A stretch of 57,262 nt of DNA, taken from contig NZ_LMUY01000065.1 of the NCBI RefSeq assembly GCF_009765685.1, positions 1-57,262 on the forward strand. Direction: 5' to 3'. The position numbers and the translations under genes were made by a program. Position 1 is the first letter of the stretch. Every line of letters begins with the position of its first letter. The DNA comes from Acidisphaera sp. L21. GTDB lineage: Bacteria; Pseudomonadota; Alphaproteobacteria; Acetobacterales; Acetobacteraceae. Below the pieces are notes generated by a model. It saw nothing but the letters and a program-made list of their open reading frames with translations. It was not told the DNA's origin and ran no database searches. Shown one piece after another: positions 26,544-34,072 of the stretch.

Positions 26544-28177
26544 CAGGAGAAGTTCCGCGCCTCGGCCAGGTCGGCGTGGGTGTCCACGTCCAGCCAATGG
26601 CCCTTGATGTAATGCACCGCCACGGTGGTGTGCTTCATCAGCCGCTCCAGCAGAGAGGGAAGATCGGCGGTGGCGAGCGTCTTATCCGCCTCCATCGCCG
26701 CCAACTCGTCCCGCACCAAGTCGGCGCCACGCTCGCTGAGGTGCATCAGGCCGATCCACTCGCCACTTGCCTGCTCCGGCGCGGCACCCACGGCGGTCAG
26801 CTTCGCCGGGGCGTCATCATAATACCCGGCGGTGTCGGCGCGATCGGCGGCCATCAGATCGCGACCGTTGGCGGCGTTGCGCCGGGTCGAATCGACGGCC
26901 ACGGTGATGTCGGCCTTGGAGTCCAGCAGCCCGTCCAGGATGTAGCGGCGGAACAGCACGTCGCCATACACGACGACCGTCTCGCCCTTCAGCCGTGGCA
27001 GGGCGCAGGCCAGCGAGGCAGCCTCGCCCGTGGTATCGAACGCCTTGTTGTCCAGCACCTTGATGCCGTCGGCAGGGATGGCGTCGGCGCGGTAGCCGCG
27101 AACCACGGCCACGTCATTCACGCCGCTCTCACCCATTGTGGCCAGCAGTCGGTGCAGCAGCGGCTTGCCCCGCACGTCCAGCATCGCCTTCGGCAGATCG
27201 GCCGTTACCGAGGCGAGCCCGGCGCCACGGCTCGCCGCCAGCACGACGCCGCGCACGTTGCGCGTGGTGGGCAAGTAGCGCTGCCCAGCCTCCTCCAACT
27301 CGTCATTGCCAGTCAGCTTGAAGATTTCGCGCACGGAGGTAACGCGGTCCTCCACCTCCATCAGCGACTCCGTGGTGGCGATCTTGCGCGCCGTCTCCCG
27401 CATGGCGGAGATGGAGGAGCGGACGAGGTGATTGGCCCAAATCACCATCGAAATGCCGGCCTCGCGGAAGGCCTCGGTCGGGGTGGCGTAGTACATGGTG
27501 GGCACGATCACGATGGGGCAGCGATTGTCCCACAGCTTCATGAAGCCGGTGATCTCGTTGGCGTCGGCCTTCTTCGAATGCACCAGGATCGCGTCGGCCC
27601 CGGCGGCATGGTACGCCTCCGCCCGGCGCAGCGCTTCGTCCATCGGATAGCCGGAGATCAGCGCCTCGGTTCGGGCGACGATGCAGAAATCCGGGTCGGT
27701 CTGCGCGTCCTTGCCGGCGCGGATGCGGCCACAAAACTCGGCGACATCGGCCAGCGGCTGGCGCTCGCCGAGGAAAGAGTTCGTCTTCGGGAACAGCTTG
27801 TCTTCCAGACAAACGCCGGCGATCCCCCGCTCGCAAAGTTTGCGCACCAGGCGACGGACGTTGTTGAAGTTGCCGTAGCCGGTATCGCCGTCCACCAGGA
27901 TCGGCAGGCTCGACGCGTCGGCCATGTATTCCAGCACGTCCAGCACCTGGGTCCACGACGCCTCGTTATTGTCGCGCACACCAAGCATGGCGGAGATCGA
28001 CAGGCCGGACGCCCAGATGCCCTGGAAGCCCGCTTCCTCGACGATCTTCGCTGACAGGCCGCTATGCGCCTCCATGATGAATGCCAGTTCGGGCGAGAGC
28101 AGCATCGAACGCAGACGCGCCGGGCGGGACGCGGTCGGCAGGTCGCGTCCGGTCCAAGGCTGAATGTCGTTGGGCAA
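26543..28177 (-). CDS. aepX: Phosphoenolpyruvate mutase fused to a nucleotidyltransferase domain
   Basis: Makes the C-P bond by rearranging phosphoenolpyruvate to phosphonopyruvate, the first step of nearly all phosphonate biosynthesis. The chain has 544 residues. The mutase domain (about 20-300) has DGDTGYG (96-102) and the diagnostic [10 protein letters not shown] (125-134). The C-terminal domain (about 308-544) is a sugar-nucleotide-type nucleotidyltransferase with [30 protein letters not shown] and LDVDTHADL; the glycine loop is degenerate but the acidic residues remain. The start is a TTG at 28177 with AAGGA nine bases upstream. PEP mutase-nucleotidyltransferase fusions are known and suggest CMP activation of the product. 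Confidence 0.95.
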   Translation of the reverse strand: MPNDIQPWTGRDLPTASRPARLRSMLLSPELAFIMEAHSGLSAKIVEEAGFQGIWASGLSISAMLGVRDNNEASWTQVLDVLEYMADASSLPILVDGDTGYGNFNNVRRLVRKLCERGIAGVCLEDKLFPKTNSFLGERQPLADVAEFCGRIRAGKDAQTDPDFCIVARTEALISGYPMDEALRRAEAYHAAGADAILVHSKKADANEITGFMKLWDNRCPIVIVPTMYYATPTEAFREAGISMVIWANHLVRSSISAMRETARKIATTESLMEVEDRVTSVREIFKLTGNDELEEAGQRYLPTTRNVRGVVLAASRGAGLASVTADLPKAMLDVRGKPLLHRLLATMGESGVNDVAVVRGYRADAIPADGIKVLDNKAFDTTGEAASLACALPRLKGETVVVYGDVLFRRYILDGLLDSKADITVAVDSTRRNAANGRDLMAADRADTAGYYDDAPAKLTAVGAAPEQASGEWIGLMHLSERGADLVRDELAAMEADKTLATADLPSLLERLMKHTTVAVHYIKGHWLDVDTHADLAEARNFS

Positions 28178-28242
28178 TGTCAGTAATCCTTAAGCGGCAC
28201 CGCTGATTGACCGGATGTCCGGAATCGTGCCTGTAAGCGATC

Positions 28243-28273
28243 TGTCATAATCTACTCCTGCTTCAGGAGGAGG
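28243..28273 (+). promoter_or_regulatory. Extended -10, hairpin and strong ribosome site before the cytidylyltransferase gene
   Basis: The 102-base divergent gap between aepX and the cytidylyltransferase gene holds an extended -10 (TG-T-CATAAT, 28243-28251). A small inverted repeat CTCCTG (28255-28260), loop CTT, CAGGAG (28264-28269) overlaps the ribosome site AGGAGGAGG (28265-28273), which decides the TTG start at 28280. If transcription starts upstream of 28255, the hairpin could mask part of the ribosome site. Confidence 0.4.
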
Positions 28274-28279
28274 CAAGTT

Positions 28280-29041
28280 TTGCTCAACGCAGTTCCGACC
28301 AAGGCCTTGATCCTCGCTGCCGGCGTGGGCCGCAGATTGAGCGAATCCGAGGAACATCGCGGCAAGCCAAAAGCGTTGTTGCATTTTCAAGGCGCCAGCC
28401 TCATGGCCCGGCACATCGCAGCGTTGCGGCACGCAGGCATCACCGACATCACCGTCATTGCCGGATTCGCGGCCGGGATGATGCAGCCGGCCCTGGCCGA
28501 ATTGGGTGGTGACCCGGCCGTCGCGGTACTGGTCAACCCAGATTTCCGCGAGGGCAGCGTCGTCTCGCTATGGACCGGGCGCGACGTGCTGCGCAGTGGT
28601 GCGCCGGTCATCCTGATGGACGCGGACGTGCTGTACGACGATCGGCTGATGGCGCGGCTTGTCACGACCGAGAAGCCCGACTGCCTATTGCTGGATCGCG
28701 AGATCGAACCAGGGGACGAGCCGGTGAAGTTATGCATCGCCAACGGACGGATTGTGGATTTCCACAAGCGGCCAACCATATCGCATGAATGGCACGGCGA
28801 GTCGGTCGGGTTTTTCCGCTTCACCGCGCAAACCGCGTCCGAATTGGCGGACCGGGCGGATGCGTATGTAACAACCGGGCGCCGCCACATGGAATATGAG
28901 GAGCCTATTCGCGACATGATCCTGGAAAGCGCACCTGGCCGTTTCGGCTTCGAGGACATCACGGGCCTGCCCTGGACCGAGATCGATTTCCCCGAGGACG
29001 TCGTCAAAGCAAACAATCTGCTGCCGGAGTTGGCGAATTGA
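28280..29041 (+). CDS. Nucleotidyltransferase, probable CTP:phosphonate (or phosphocholine-type) cytidylyltransferase
   Basis: A 253-residue nucleotidyltransferase. The loop AAGVGRRL (13-20), GKPKALL (28-34), metal-binding LMDADVLYDD with D114 and D116, and a C-terminal EIDFPEDV are as in LicC-like phosphocholine cytidylyltransferases and the nucleotidyltransferase half of PntC-type AEP enzymes. The TTG at 28280 is supported by AGGAGGAGG six bases upstream. It is divergent from aepX and coupled by TTGA to the dioxygenase gene. I infer that it makes CMP-AEP from CTP and AEP; a sugar or phosphocholine substrate is possible but has no support nearby. Confidence 0.85.
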   Translation: MLNAVPTKALILAAGVGRRLSESEEHRGKPKALLHFQGASLMARHIAALRHAGITDITVIAGFAAGMMQPALAELGGDPAVAVLVNPDFREGSVVSLWTGRDVLRSGAPVILMDADVLYDDRLMARLVTTEKPDCLLLDREIEPGDEPVKLCIANGRIVDFHKRPTISHEWHGESVGFFRFTAQTASELADRADAYVTTGRRHMEYEEPIRDMILESAPGRFGFEDITGLPWTEIDFPEDVVKANNLLPELAN

Positions 29042-29817
29042 GCACCACTCTGGAGCGCCCAGCCAGCACCCGCCTGCCCGCCGCGGACGAGGCGGCAGCG
29101 ATGGAGCGCGATGGCTTCCTGGTCGTGCCGAACTTCTTCGACGCCGCCACCACCGCAAACCTGCTGCGCTGGACCGAGGAATTGCAGACCGCGCCCGAAC
29201 AGCCCGGCCAGCATTGGGTGTACCACGAGGACAGCCTGACCGTACCGGGCCAGAAAGTGATCCAGCGGATCGAGAATTTCTGCCCCGTGCATCCGGGCTT
29301 CGACGGCGTTATCCGCAACAGCCCGCTATCCGATTGGACCGCGGCGCTGATGGGCGGCCCGGTGGTGCTGTTCAAGGAAAAGATTAACTTCAAGATGCCC
29401 GGCGCCCCCGGCTTCAAGGCGCATCAGGATCAGCAGGCCGGTTGGACCCGCTACGCCCCGATCTTCGTCACCGCGCTGGTCACGATCGACGCTTCCACGC
29501 TGGAAAATGGCTGCCTGGAAATGGTGCCGGGTCGCCATCGTGAGGGGATGATCGGGGAGGAATGGAACCCGCTGGACGAGACCGGACTGGCGCTGAAGGC
29601 CGTGCCGACCAACCCCGGCGATGTCATCTTCTTCGACAGCTTCGCCCCGCACGCGTCGAAGCCGAATTTCACCGACAAGCCGCGCCGGATTCTATACCTG
29701 ACGTACAACCTGGCCGCCGAAGGCGACCACCGCGCGCAATACTACGCCGAGAAGCACGCCAGCTATCCGCCGGATATCGAGCGGGAAGCCGGGTCGAAAT
29801 ACGTCTTCCGGGTCTAG
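29038..29817 (+). CDS. Phytanoyl-CoA dioxygenase family Fe(II)/2-oxoglutarate oxygenase
   Basis: A 259-residue oxygenase. The iron triad H129-x-D131 (HQDQQAG) and H205 (SFAPHASKPN) and an arginine for 2-oxoglutarate (about R216) are intact, so it should be active. PhnY-type enzymes of this family hydroxylate 2-aminoethylphosphonate at carbon 1. The start is TTG in TTGA, overlapping the cytidylyltransferase stop, so the two are one transcription unit. Context suggests hydroxylation of AEP, CMP-AEP or the finished lipid; an acyl chain or hopanoid is also possible. It ends two bases from the convergent mlaA. Confidence 0.88.
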   Translation: MSTTLERPASTRLPAADEAAAMERDGFLVVPNFFDAATTANLLRWTEELQTAPEQPGQHWVYHEDSLTVPGQKVIQRIENFCPVHPGFDGVIRNSPLSDWTAALMGGPVVLFKEKINFKMPGAPGFKAHQDQQAGWTRYAPIFVTALVTIDASTLENGCLEMVPGRHREGMIGEEWNPLDETGLALKAVPTNPGDVIFFDSFAPHASKPNFTDKPRRILYLTYNLAAEGDHRAQYYAEKHASYPPDIEREAGSKYVFRV

Positions 29818-29818
29818 G

Positions 29819-30655
29819 CTACCGCGTGATGTGAGGGATGGGCGTCGTCTTCTGCTGTGCCGCCGCGGGGGCATTGCCATTGGACGCGTCCGCCGGGCTC
29901 GCATACCAGGCCGGCACCGTCGCCGGCAGGTCGCCGCGGGCGGCTTCGACCTCACCCTCCCGATGCTGTTGGTACAGCGTGCGGTAGGTCGCATACGGGT
30001 CCAGCGCCGTCTTCTCGATCGAATCGGTTTCCGTCAGCACCCGGGCGCGGGAATCGACTGCGCCGATGCCAAACCGGGTCCAACCGAACGTCGCGCTGCC
30101 GCCGAAGCTGACCCAGGTGAACGGGTCGAGCGCGGAGTTGGCGCCGTAGCCGACCCCGTCGCGCGGATTGCTGGGGCCCAGCACGGGCAGGAATAGGAAC
30201 GGGCCTCCGGGAATGCCCCAGACCGCCATCGTTAGCCCGAAATCGTTGTCGTGGTCCGGGAAGCCCCAGCCGGAGGCGACATCGAACACGCCGCCAACGC
30301 CGACCGTGGTGTTGATCAGCAGGCGCATGAACGTGTTGCCCGCCTTGCGCGGGTGGCCTTGCAGCACGTCGTTGGTGAACTGCGCCGGGTTGCCCAGGTT
30401 GGACAGGGTGTTGTGGACGTGGTTTCGCACCGATTCCGGCACCGCGCTGCGATAGCCGCTGGCCACAGGGCGCAGCGCGTTGGCGTCGATCGCGTGGTTG
30501 ACGGCGTAGAAGGTGCGGTTGGTCGGCTCCAACGGGTCGTTACGCTCGTTGTAATCGGCCAGTTCATCCGGCTCGCTGACGGGTGGCTTGGGCGCACAGG
30601 CGCCGAGCAGCAGAACGAGCGTGGCGAGCGCGGGCGGCAGAATGCGGAGGCGCAT
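29819..30655 (-). CDS. mlaA: MlaA/VacJ family outer-membrane lipoprotein
   Basis: Lipoprotein of the Mla system for retrograde phospholipid transport, 278 residues. Signal peptide with lipobox LLGAC (Cys near 20). The VacJ domain includes NDPLEPTNRTFYAVNHAIDANALRPVA (about 39-65) and VFDVASGWGFPDHDNDFGLTMAVWGIPGGPFLFLPVLGPSN, which are diagnostic. The C-terminal tail is low complexity. No mlaBCDEF genes are in the window, so it may work with a distant Mla system. It stands next to the putative phosphonolipid genes, which fits an envelope-lipid role. Confidence 0.93.
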   Translation of the reverse strand: MRLRILPPALATLVLLLGACAPKPPVSEPDELADYNERNDPLEPTNRTFYAVNHAIDANALRPVASGYRSAVPESVRNHVHNTLSNLGNPAQFTNDVLQGHPRKAGNTFMRLLINTTVGVGGVFDVASGWGFPDHDNDFGLTMAVWGIPGGPFLFLPVLGPSNPRDGVGYGANSALDPFTWVSFGGSATFGWTRFGIGAVDSRARVLTETDSIEKTALDPYATYRTLYQQHREGEVEAARGDLPATVPAWYASPADASNGNAPAAAQQKTTPIPHITR

Positions 30656-30750
30656 GGGATCCTTCGTGCGGTATGCCGGGGTCGGCGGGGCCTTGATCGG
30701 CGCTCGCCGCGGGCTGCGCGTCCGGTCAACCTTGCATACATAGCGGTCGC

Positions 30751-30794
30751 ACCCGGCGCTATAAAGCCCAGAGCTGCCTGGGCGAGTGCCGGGT
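30751..30794 (-). terminator. Nested hairpin, probable terminator of the HAD gene
   Basis: Inner arms GCCCAG (30766-30771) and CTGGGC (30778-30783) are nested in outer arms ACCCGGCGCT (30751-30760) and AGTGCCGGGT (30785-30794), with one G-T pair. It lies directly after the HAD stop (30805, minus). On the minus strand the inner stem is followed by CTTTATA. The 149-base gap also must carry the mlaA promoter, which I cannot place. Confidence 0.55.
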
Positions 30795-30804
30795 TAGGTT
30801 TCTG

Positions 30805-31488
30805 TTACGCGCTGTTGCCGTCGCGCAACCGGTTGAGGATAGATCCGTCCAAAAGCTGCGCAATCCGGTCCACGTCAATGTCGGCGGGCGGGTTGGCGGC
30901 GATGACCTTCGTGTCCAAACCAAATTGGCCCTGGCGCGGGAACACCGTCATCACTTTGTTGCCCCAGACCTTCTTGAACGCAGTCAGCAGGCGGATCTTG
31001 TCGTCGATGACCACGTAGCGCTCGGCCGGGTAGCGGCGCTCGATCTCGGCCACTTCGGCCTCTTTATGCACGCAGATCATGATGTGGCGGTCCAGCGGTT
31101 CGATCAGCCCGGCGCCCTGTAACTTGCGCGGCTGGAACACGGCATCGCCATCCGTCAACGCCACTACGCGGCCTAGTTTGCGCAGGGCGGCGATCAGCTC
31201 CAACGCGCCCGGATACAGCAGCGTGGCATAGGGGAAATCGACCACGAACAGCGACAACCAGATCGCGTCCACATCCTCCGGCCGCTCCAGCCGGTAGGTC
31301 TGGAAAGCGCCCAGATAGTCGCGATAGCCGAGCGAGTGGAACAGATGCTCCTGGATCTCCCAGTAACGGTCACGCGCCGCCGGGCCCGACACCTTGGCGA
31401 TATGCGCCTTCAGCGCATCCTGGAATTGGTCGTTGTCCAGTAGGGTGTTGTCGACATCGACCAGGAACACCAGGGGGGCAGTTTCCAC
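30805..31488 (-). CDS. HAD-superfamily hydrolase
   Basis: A 227-residue haloacid dehalogenase-like hydrolase. Motif I is FLVDVDNTLLDND with the nucleophile Asp, motif II is LTDGD, and motif IV is VVIDDK. A helical cap of about 80 residues follows motif I. I chose GTG at 31488 (VETAPLVFLVDVDN), as a TTG ten codons earlier adds residues unlike the family. It lacks the PhnX signature, so it is not a phosphonatase. A phosphatase for a small metabolite is likely; the substrate cannot be told. It may be unrelated to the lipid cluster. Confidence 0.82.
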   Translation of the reverse strand: METAPLVFLVDVDNTLLDNDQFQDALKAHIAKVSGPAARDRYWEIQEHLFHSLGYRDYLGAFQTYRLERPEDVDAIWLSLFVVDFPYATLLYPGALELIAALRKLGRVVALTDGDAVFQPRKLQGAGLIEPLDRHIMICVHKEAEVAEIERRYPAERYVVIDDKIRLLTAFKKVWGNKVMTVFPRQGQFGLDTKVIAANPPADIDVDRIAQLLDGSILNRLRDGNSA

Positions 31489-31568
31489 GAGCGCGGCTCC
31501 ACGACAGGGGTACTGCAACTAGCGCCAGGGACGGGGCGGCCGTCAACTTCGACCGCCCCTGGGTTGGC

Positions 31569-32084
31569 CTATGCCTTGGGCGGGCGGCCCAGGAAGTCCA
31601 TCTTGCCAACCTCGACGCCCTGGTGGCGCAGCAGCGCATAGGCGGCGGTTACGTGGAAGAAGAAGTTCGGCAGCGCGAACTGCGTCAGGTAGTTGGGGCC
31701 GGTGAACTCGATCGGGCCACTGCGCAGGGGCAGGGTGATGGTGCGGCCCTCGGCGCTGTTGATCTGCTCCGGCGTAAACCCCTGAATGAAGCTGATGGTG
31801 GTGGCGATGCGGGCCTTCAGCTCGTCGAATGTCGTCTCGGTGTCCGGAATGCTGGGCGGGGTTTGCCCGGCCATGCGGGCAACCGGCGTCTTGGCGGCGT
31901 CGGCGGCGCTTTGCACCTGGCGGGCCAGGTTGAACATGTCCGGGGCCAGCTTCGCCTCGATCATGGTGGCCGGCGCGATGCCGTTCGCGGCGGCATGGGC
32001 TGCACCCTTGTCCAGGATTTCGGACAGGTTGTGCAGCATGCGCACCATCATCGGGACGGACGCGTCGTAAAGCGTGAAGGCCAT
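31569..32084 (-). CDS. DUF1993 family protein
   Basis: A 171-residue soluble protein matching the DUF1993 pattern: start LYDASVPMMVRMLHNLSEILDKG, central LAPDMFNLARQVQSAADAAK, and FFFHVTAAYALLRHQGVEVGKMDFLG at the C terminus. The fold is predicted to be a four-helix DinB-like bundle; no reaction is known. It is transcribed away from the tetR gene, and the TetR operator at 32146-32157 lies in the shared 83-base gap, so it may be under TetR control. Confidence 0.85.
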   Translation of the reverse strand: MAFTLYDASVPMMVRMLHNLSEILDKGAAHAAANGIAPATMIEAKLAPDMFNLARQVQSAADAAKTPVARMAGQTPPSIPDTETTFDELKARIATTISFIQGFTPEQINSAEGRTITLPLRSGPIEFTGPNYLTQFALPNFFFHVTAAYALLRHQGVEVGKMDFLGRPPKA

Positions 32085-32132
32085 GGCGGATGCTCCGTGG
32101 GAGGTGGCGGTCTGTAGGCCGAAATTTCTCTC

Positions 32133-32162
32133 TTGAAAAGCTAAGATGACCGGTCATATCAC
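32133..32162 (+). promoter_or_regulatory. tetR promoter with an embedded TetR operator (ATGACCGGTCAT)
   Basis: TTGAAA (32133-32138) and TATCAC (32157-32162) are a weak sigma-70-type pair 18 bases apart. Between and over them lies the perfect 12-base palindrome ATGACCGGTCAT (32146-32157). This placement fits autorepression by the TetR protein encoded from 32168. The same pattern recurs at 32796-32811. Confidence 0.6.
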
Positions 32163-32167
32163 CCAGC

Positions 32168-32758
32168 GTGACCAGAACCCCAACCCGAGACGTGCGTGCC
32201 AAACTGGTAGAAGCCGGCGTGCTGACGTTCAGCAAGGCGGGCTTCAACGGCTGCAGCGTGCAGGATATCACCGAAGCGGCCGGGGTGCCGAAAGGGTCGT
32301 TCTACAACCATTTTGAGAGTAAAGAGGCGCTCGGCGCTGCCGCGCTAGAACATTACTGGGCCGATGGCAGCTGCGAGACGCTGAAGATTCTCGACGAGAG
32401 GGCCGGGTCGCCAAAGGGTCGTCTGAAGCAGTATTTTGAAGACTCTCTCGTTGCGATGTCGGAGAAAGACTTTACTTGTGGATGTCTTATCGGTAATATG
32501 GCTGCCGAGCAGTCAGACCATAGTCCGGTGATTGCAGCGCAGTTGTCGGCGATCTTCGCGAATTGGAGCCGTCGGATCGGCGCTTGCATCCGCCAAGCCC
32601 AAGAGGCGGGTGAAATCCAATCCACCACCGATGCTGAGATGCTAGCGACCTTTGTTCTGAATGCGTGGGAGGGTGCGTTGCAACGTGCCCGTATCGAGAA
32701 GGGCGAACGCCCTCTCCGTCAGTTTATCGACGTGCTGTTTACCCAACTTCTCCACTAG
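32168..32758 (+). CDS. TetR-family transcriptional regulator
   Basis: Repressor of 196 residues. The N-terminal helix-turn-helix is about 10-56 (VLTFSKAGFNGCSVQDITEAAGVPKGSFYNHFESKEAL). The C-terminal ligand domain is about 75-196 and has two cysteines in FTCGCLIGN, a position often found in electrophile- or thiol-sensing members. The start is GTG. It is less GC-rich than the neighbours. It is divergent from a DUF1993 gene and 39 bases ahead of the RND adaptor gene; palindromes in both gaps suggest it controls itself and the pump. Confidence 0.93.
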   Translation: MTRTPTRDVRAKLVEAGVLTFSKAGFNGCSVQDITEAAGVPKGSFYNHFESKEALGAAALEHYWADGSCETLKILDERAGSPKGRLKQYFEDSLVAMSEKDFTCGCLIGNMAAEQSDHSPVIAAQLSAIFANWSRRIGACIRQAQEAGEIQSTTDAEMLATFVLNAWEGALQRARIEKGERPLRQFIDVLFTQLLH

Positions 32759-32795
32759 CCTGCGAAATTCTCAGGCTTTTTCTCGACTGGAATCA

Positions 32796-32811
32796 AGATG
32801 ACTGGTCATCT
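32796..32811. promoter_or_regulatory. Second TetR-type operator, spanning the adaptor start codon
   Basis: Arms AGATGAC (32796-32802) and GTCATCT (32805-32811) pair perfectly around TG. The core ATGAC-N2-GTCAT is the same as in the operator before tetR. The ATG of the adaptor gene (32798-32800) is inside the left arm, so a bound repressor would sit on the start codon. Confidence 0.6.
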
Positions 32812-34030
32812 CGACACAATCGCCGTTGCCCGCGCCAAGCCCCGCAACGCCGCCGGGCGCAGTGCGCTGCTGGGGACGGCAGCGGTGCTGCTGTTGCTAG
32901 CCGCCGGGGCCGCCTATCGCGGATCGGGCTGGTTCGCCGCCAACTCCGCCCCCACCCAGCAGGCCGCGCCGCCACCGCCGAAGGTGACCGTTAGCGCGCC
33001 GCTGCAGAAGGACATGGCAGGCTGGACCACCTTCACCGGGCAATTCTCCGCGGTGGATTCGGTCGAGATCCGGGCCCAAGTCAGCGGCTATTTGACCGAG
33101 ATCCATTTCGTCGACGGGCAGATGGTCCACAAGGGCGATCTGCTGTTCGTCGTCGATCCGCGGCCCTACGACATCGCCCTGCAGCAGGCACAGGCACAGT
33201 TATTGACGGCGATGGCCGGGCTGGACCTTGCCAACAAGCAGATCGTGCGCACGACCGAACTGCACCGCAGCGACTTCGCGTCCGGCGAATTGCTGGACCA
33301 GCGGGTGCAGCAGCAGCGCGGCGCCGTGGCCTCGGTCGAGCAGGCGAAAGCCGCGGTGCGTGCGGCCCAGTTGAATGTGGAATTCACCCGCATCACCGCC
33401 CCGCTCACCGGGCGGATCAGTTCGCATCGCGCCTCGATCGGTAACCTGATCAGCGGCGGCCCGGGCGCGGTCAGCAGCACGTTGCTGACTACGGTGGTCT
33501 CGCTTGATCCCATCCACCTCGATTTCGAGATGAGCGAGGGTGACTTCCTGACCTACCAGCGTTTCCAGGCGGAGCACGGCAACAACCCGATCGACCGTAC
33601 GGTGGAGGCGAGCCTTAGCGACGAGCAGGGTTGGACCCGGCGTGGCGTGCTCGATTTCATGGACAACCAGATGGACCGTAGCAGCGGCACCATCCATGCC
33701 CGCGCGACCGTCCCGAACCCGGATTTGTTCATCGCCGCCGGGCAGTTCGCACGGCTGCGGCTGCCGACGTCGACCATGAAGCCGACGCTGATGGTGCCGG
33801 ATTCGGCGGTGGCGACCGACCAGTCGCGCAAGCTGGTGATGACGGTGGCCGCCGATGGCACGGTGGTGCCGAAGCTGGTCCAGATTGGGTCGCTGCAGGG
33901 CAATCTGCGGGTGATCACCAGCGGGCTGTCCACATCCGACCAGGTGATCGTCAACGGCCTCATGCGCTCGCGTCCGGGCAGCAAGGTCACGCCGGAACCA
34001 GGCAAGATCACGCTCGCATCCGAGCGCTGA
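32798..34030 (+). CDS. RND efflux periplasmic adaptor (MdtA/AcrA type)
   Basis: Membrane-fusion protein of 410 residues linking an RND pump to an outer-membrane channel. A membrane anchor near 24-44 (LLGTAAVLLLLAAGAAYRG) is followed by a barrel-sandwich/lipoyl part (SVEIRAQVSGYLTEIHFVDGQMVHKGDLLFVVDPRPYDIAL), an alpha-hairpin (about 125-190), and beta-barrel domains ending near 400. It is followed by the pump gene after 42 bases that contain a small hairpin (34039-34055). No outer-membrane factor is in the window. Confidence 0.94.
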   Translation: MTGHLDTIAVARAKPRNAAGRSALLGTAAVLLLLAAGAAYRGSGWFAANSAPTQQAAPPPPKVTVSAPLQKDMAGWTTFTGQFSAVDSVEIRAQVSGYLTEIHFVDGQMVHKGDLLFVVDPRPYDIALQQAQAQLLTAMAGLDLANKQIVRTTELHRSDFASGELLDQRVQQQRGAVASVEQAKAAVRAAQLNVEFTRITAPLTGRISSHRASIGNLISGGPGAVSSTLLTTVVSLDPIHLDFEMSEGDFLTYQRFQAEHGNNPIDRTVEASLSDEQGWTRRGVLDFMDNQMDRSSGTIHARATVPNPDLFIAAGQFARLRLPTSTMKPTLMVPDSAVATDQSRKLVMTVAADGTVVPKLVQIGSLQGNLRVITSGLSTSDQVIVNGLMRSRPGSKVTPEPGKITLASER

Positions 34031-34072
34031 ACATCTGAGCCCGGGGCAACCGGGCATCAAGCAGGGGCTATC

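Noticed and set aside
26528-28054. 508-codon open frame on the plus strand
   Set aside because: Antisense to aepX, which has unambiguous catalytic motifs.
20031-30655. Phosphonate breakdown cluster
   Set aside because: PEP mutase and phosphonopyruvate decarboxylase are biosynthetic, and no phnX, phnZ or C-P lyase genes are present.
30805-31488. HAD hydrolase as phosphonoacetaldehyde hydrolase (PhnX)
   Set aside because: The characteristic DWAGT-type motif I and cap lysine of PhnX are absent; it has DVDNTLLDND, a general HAD pattern.
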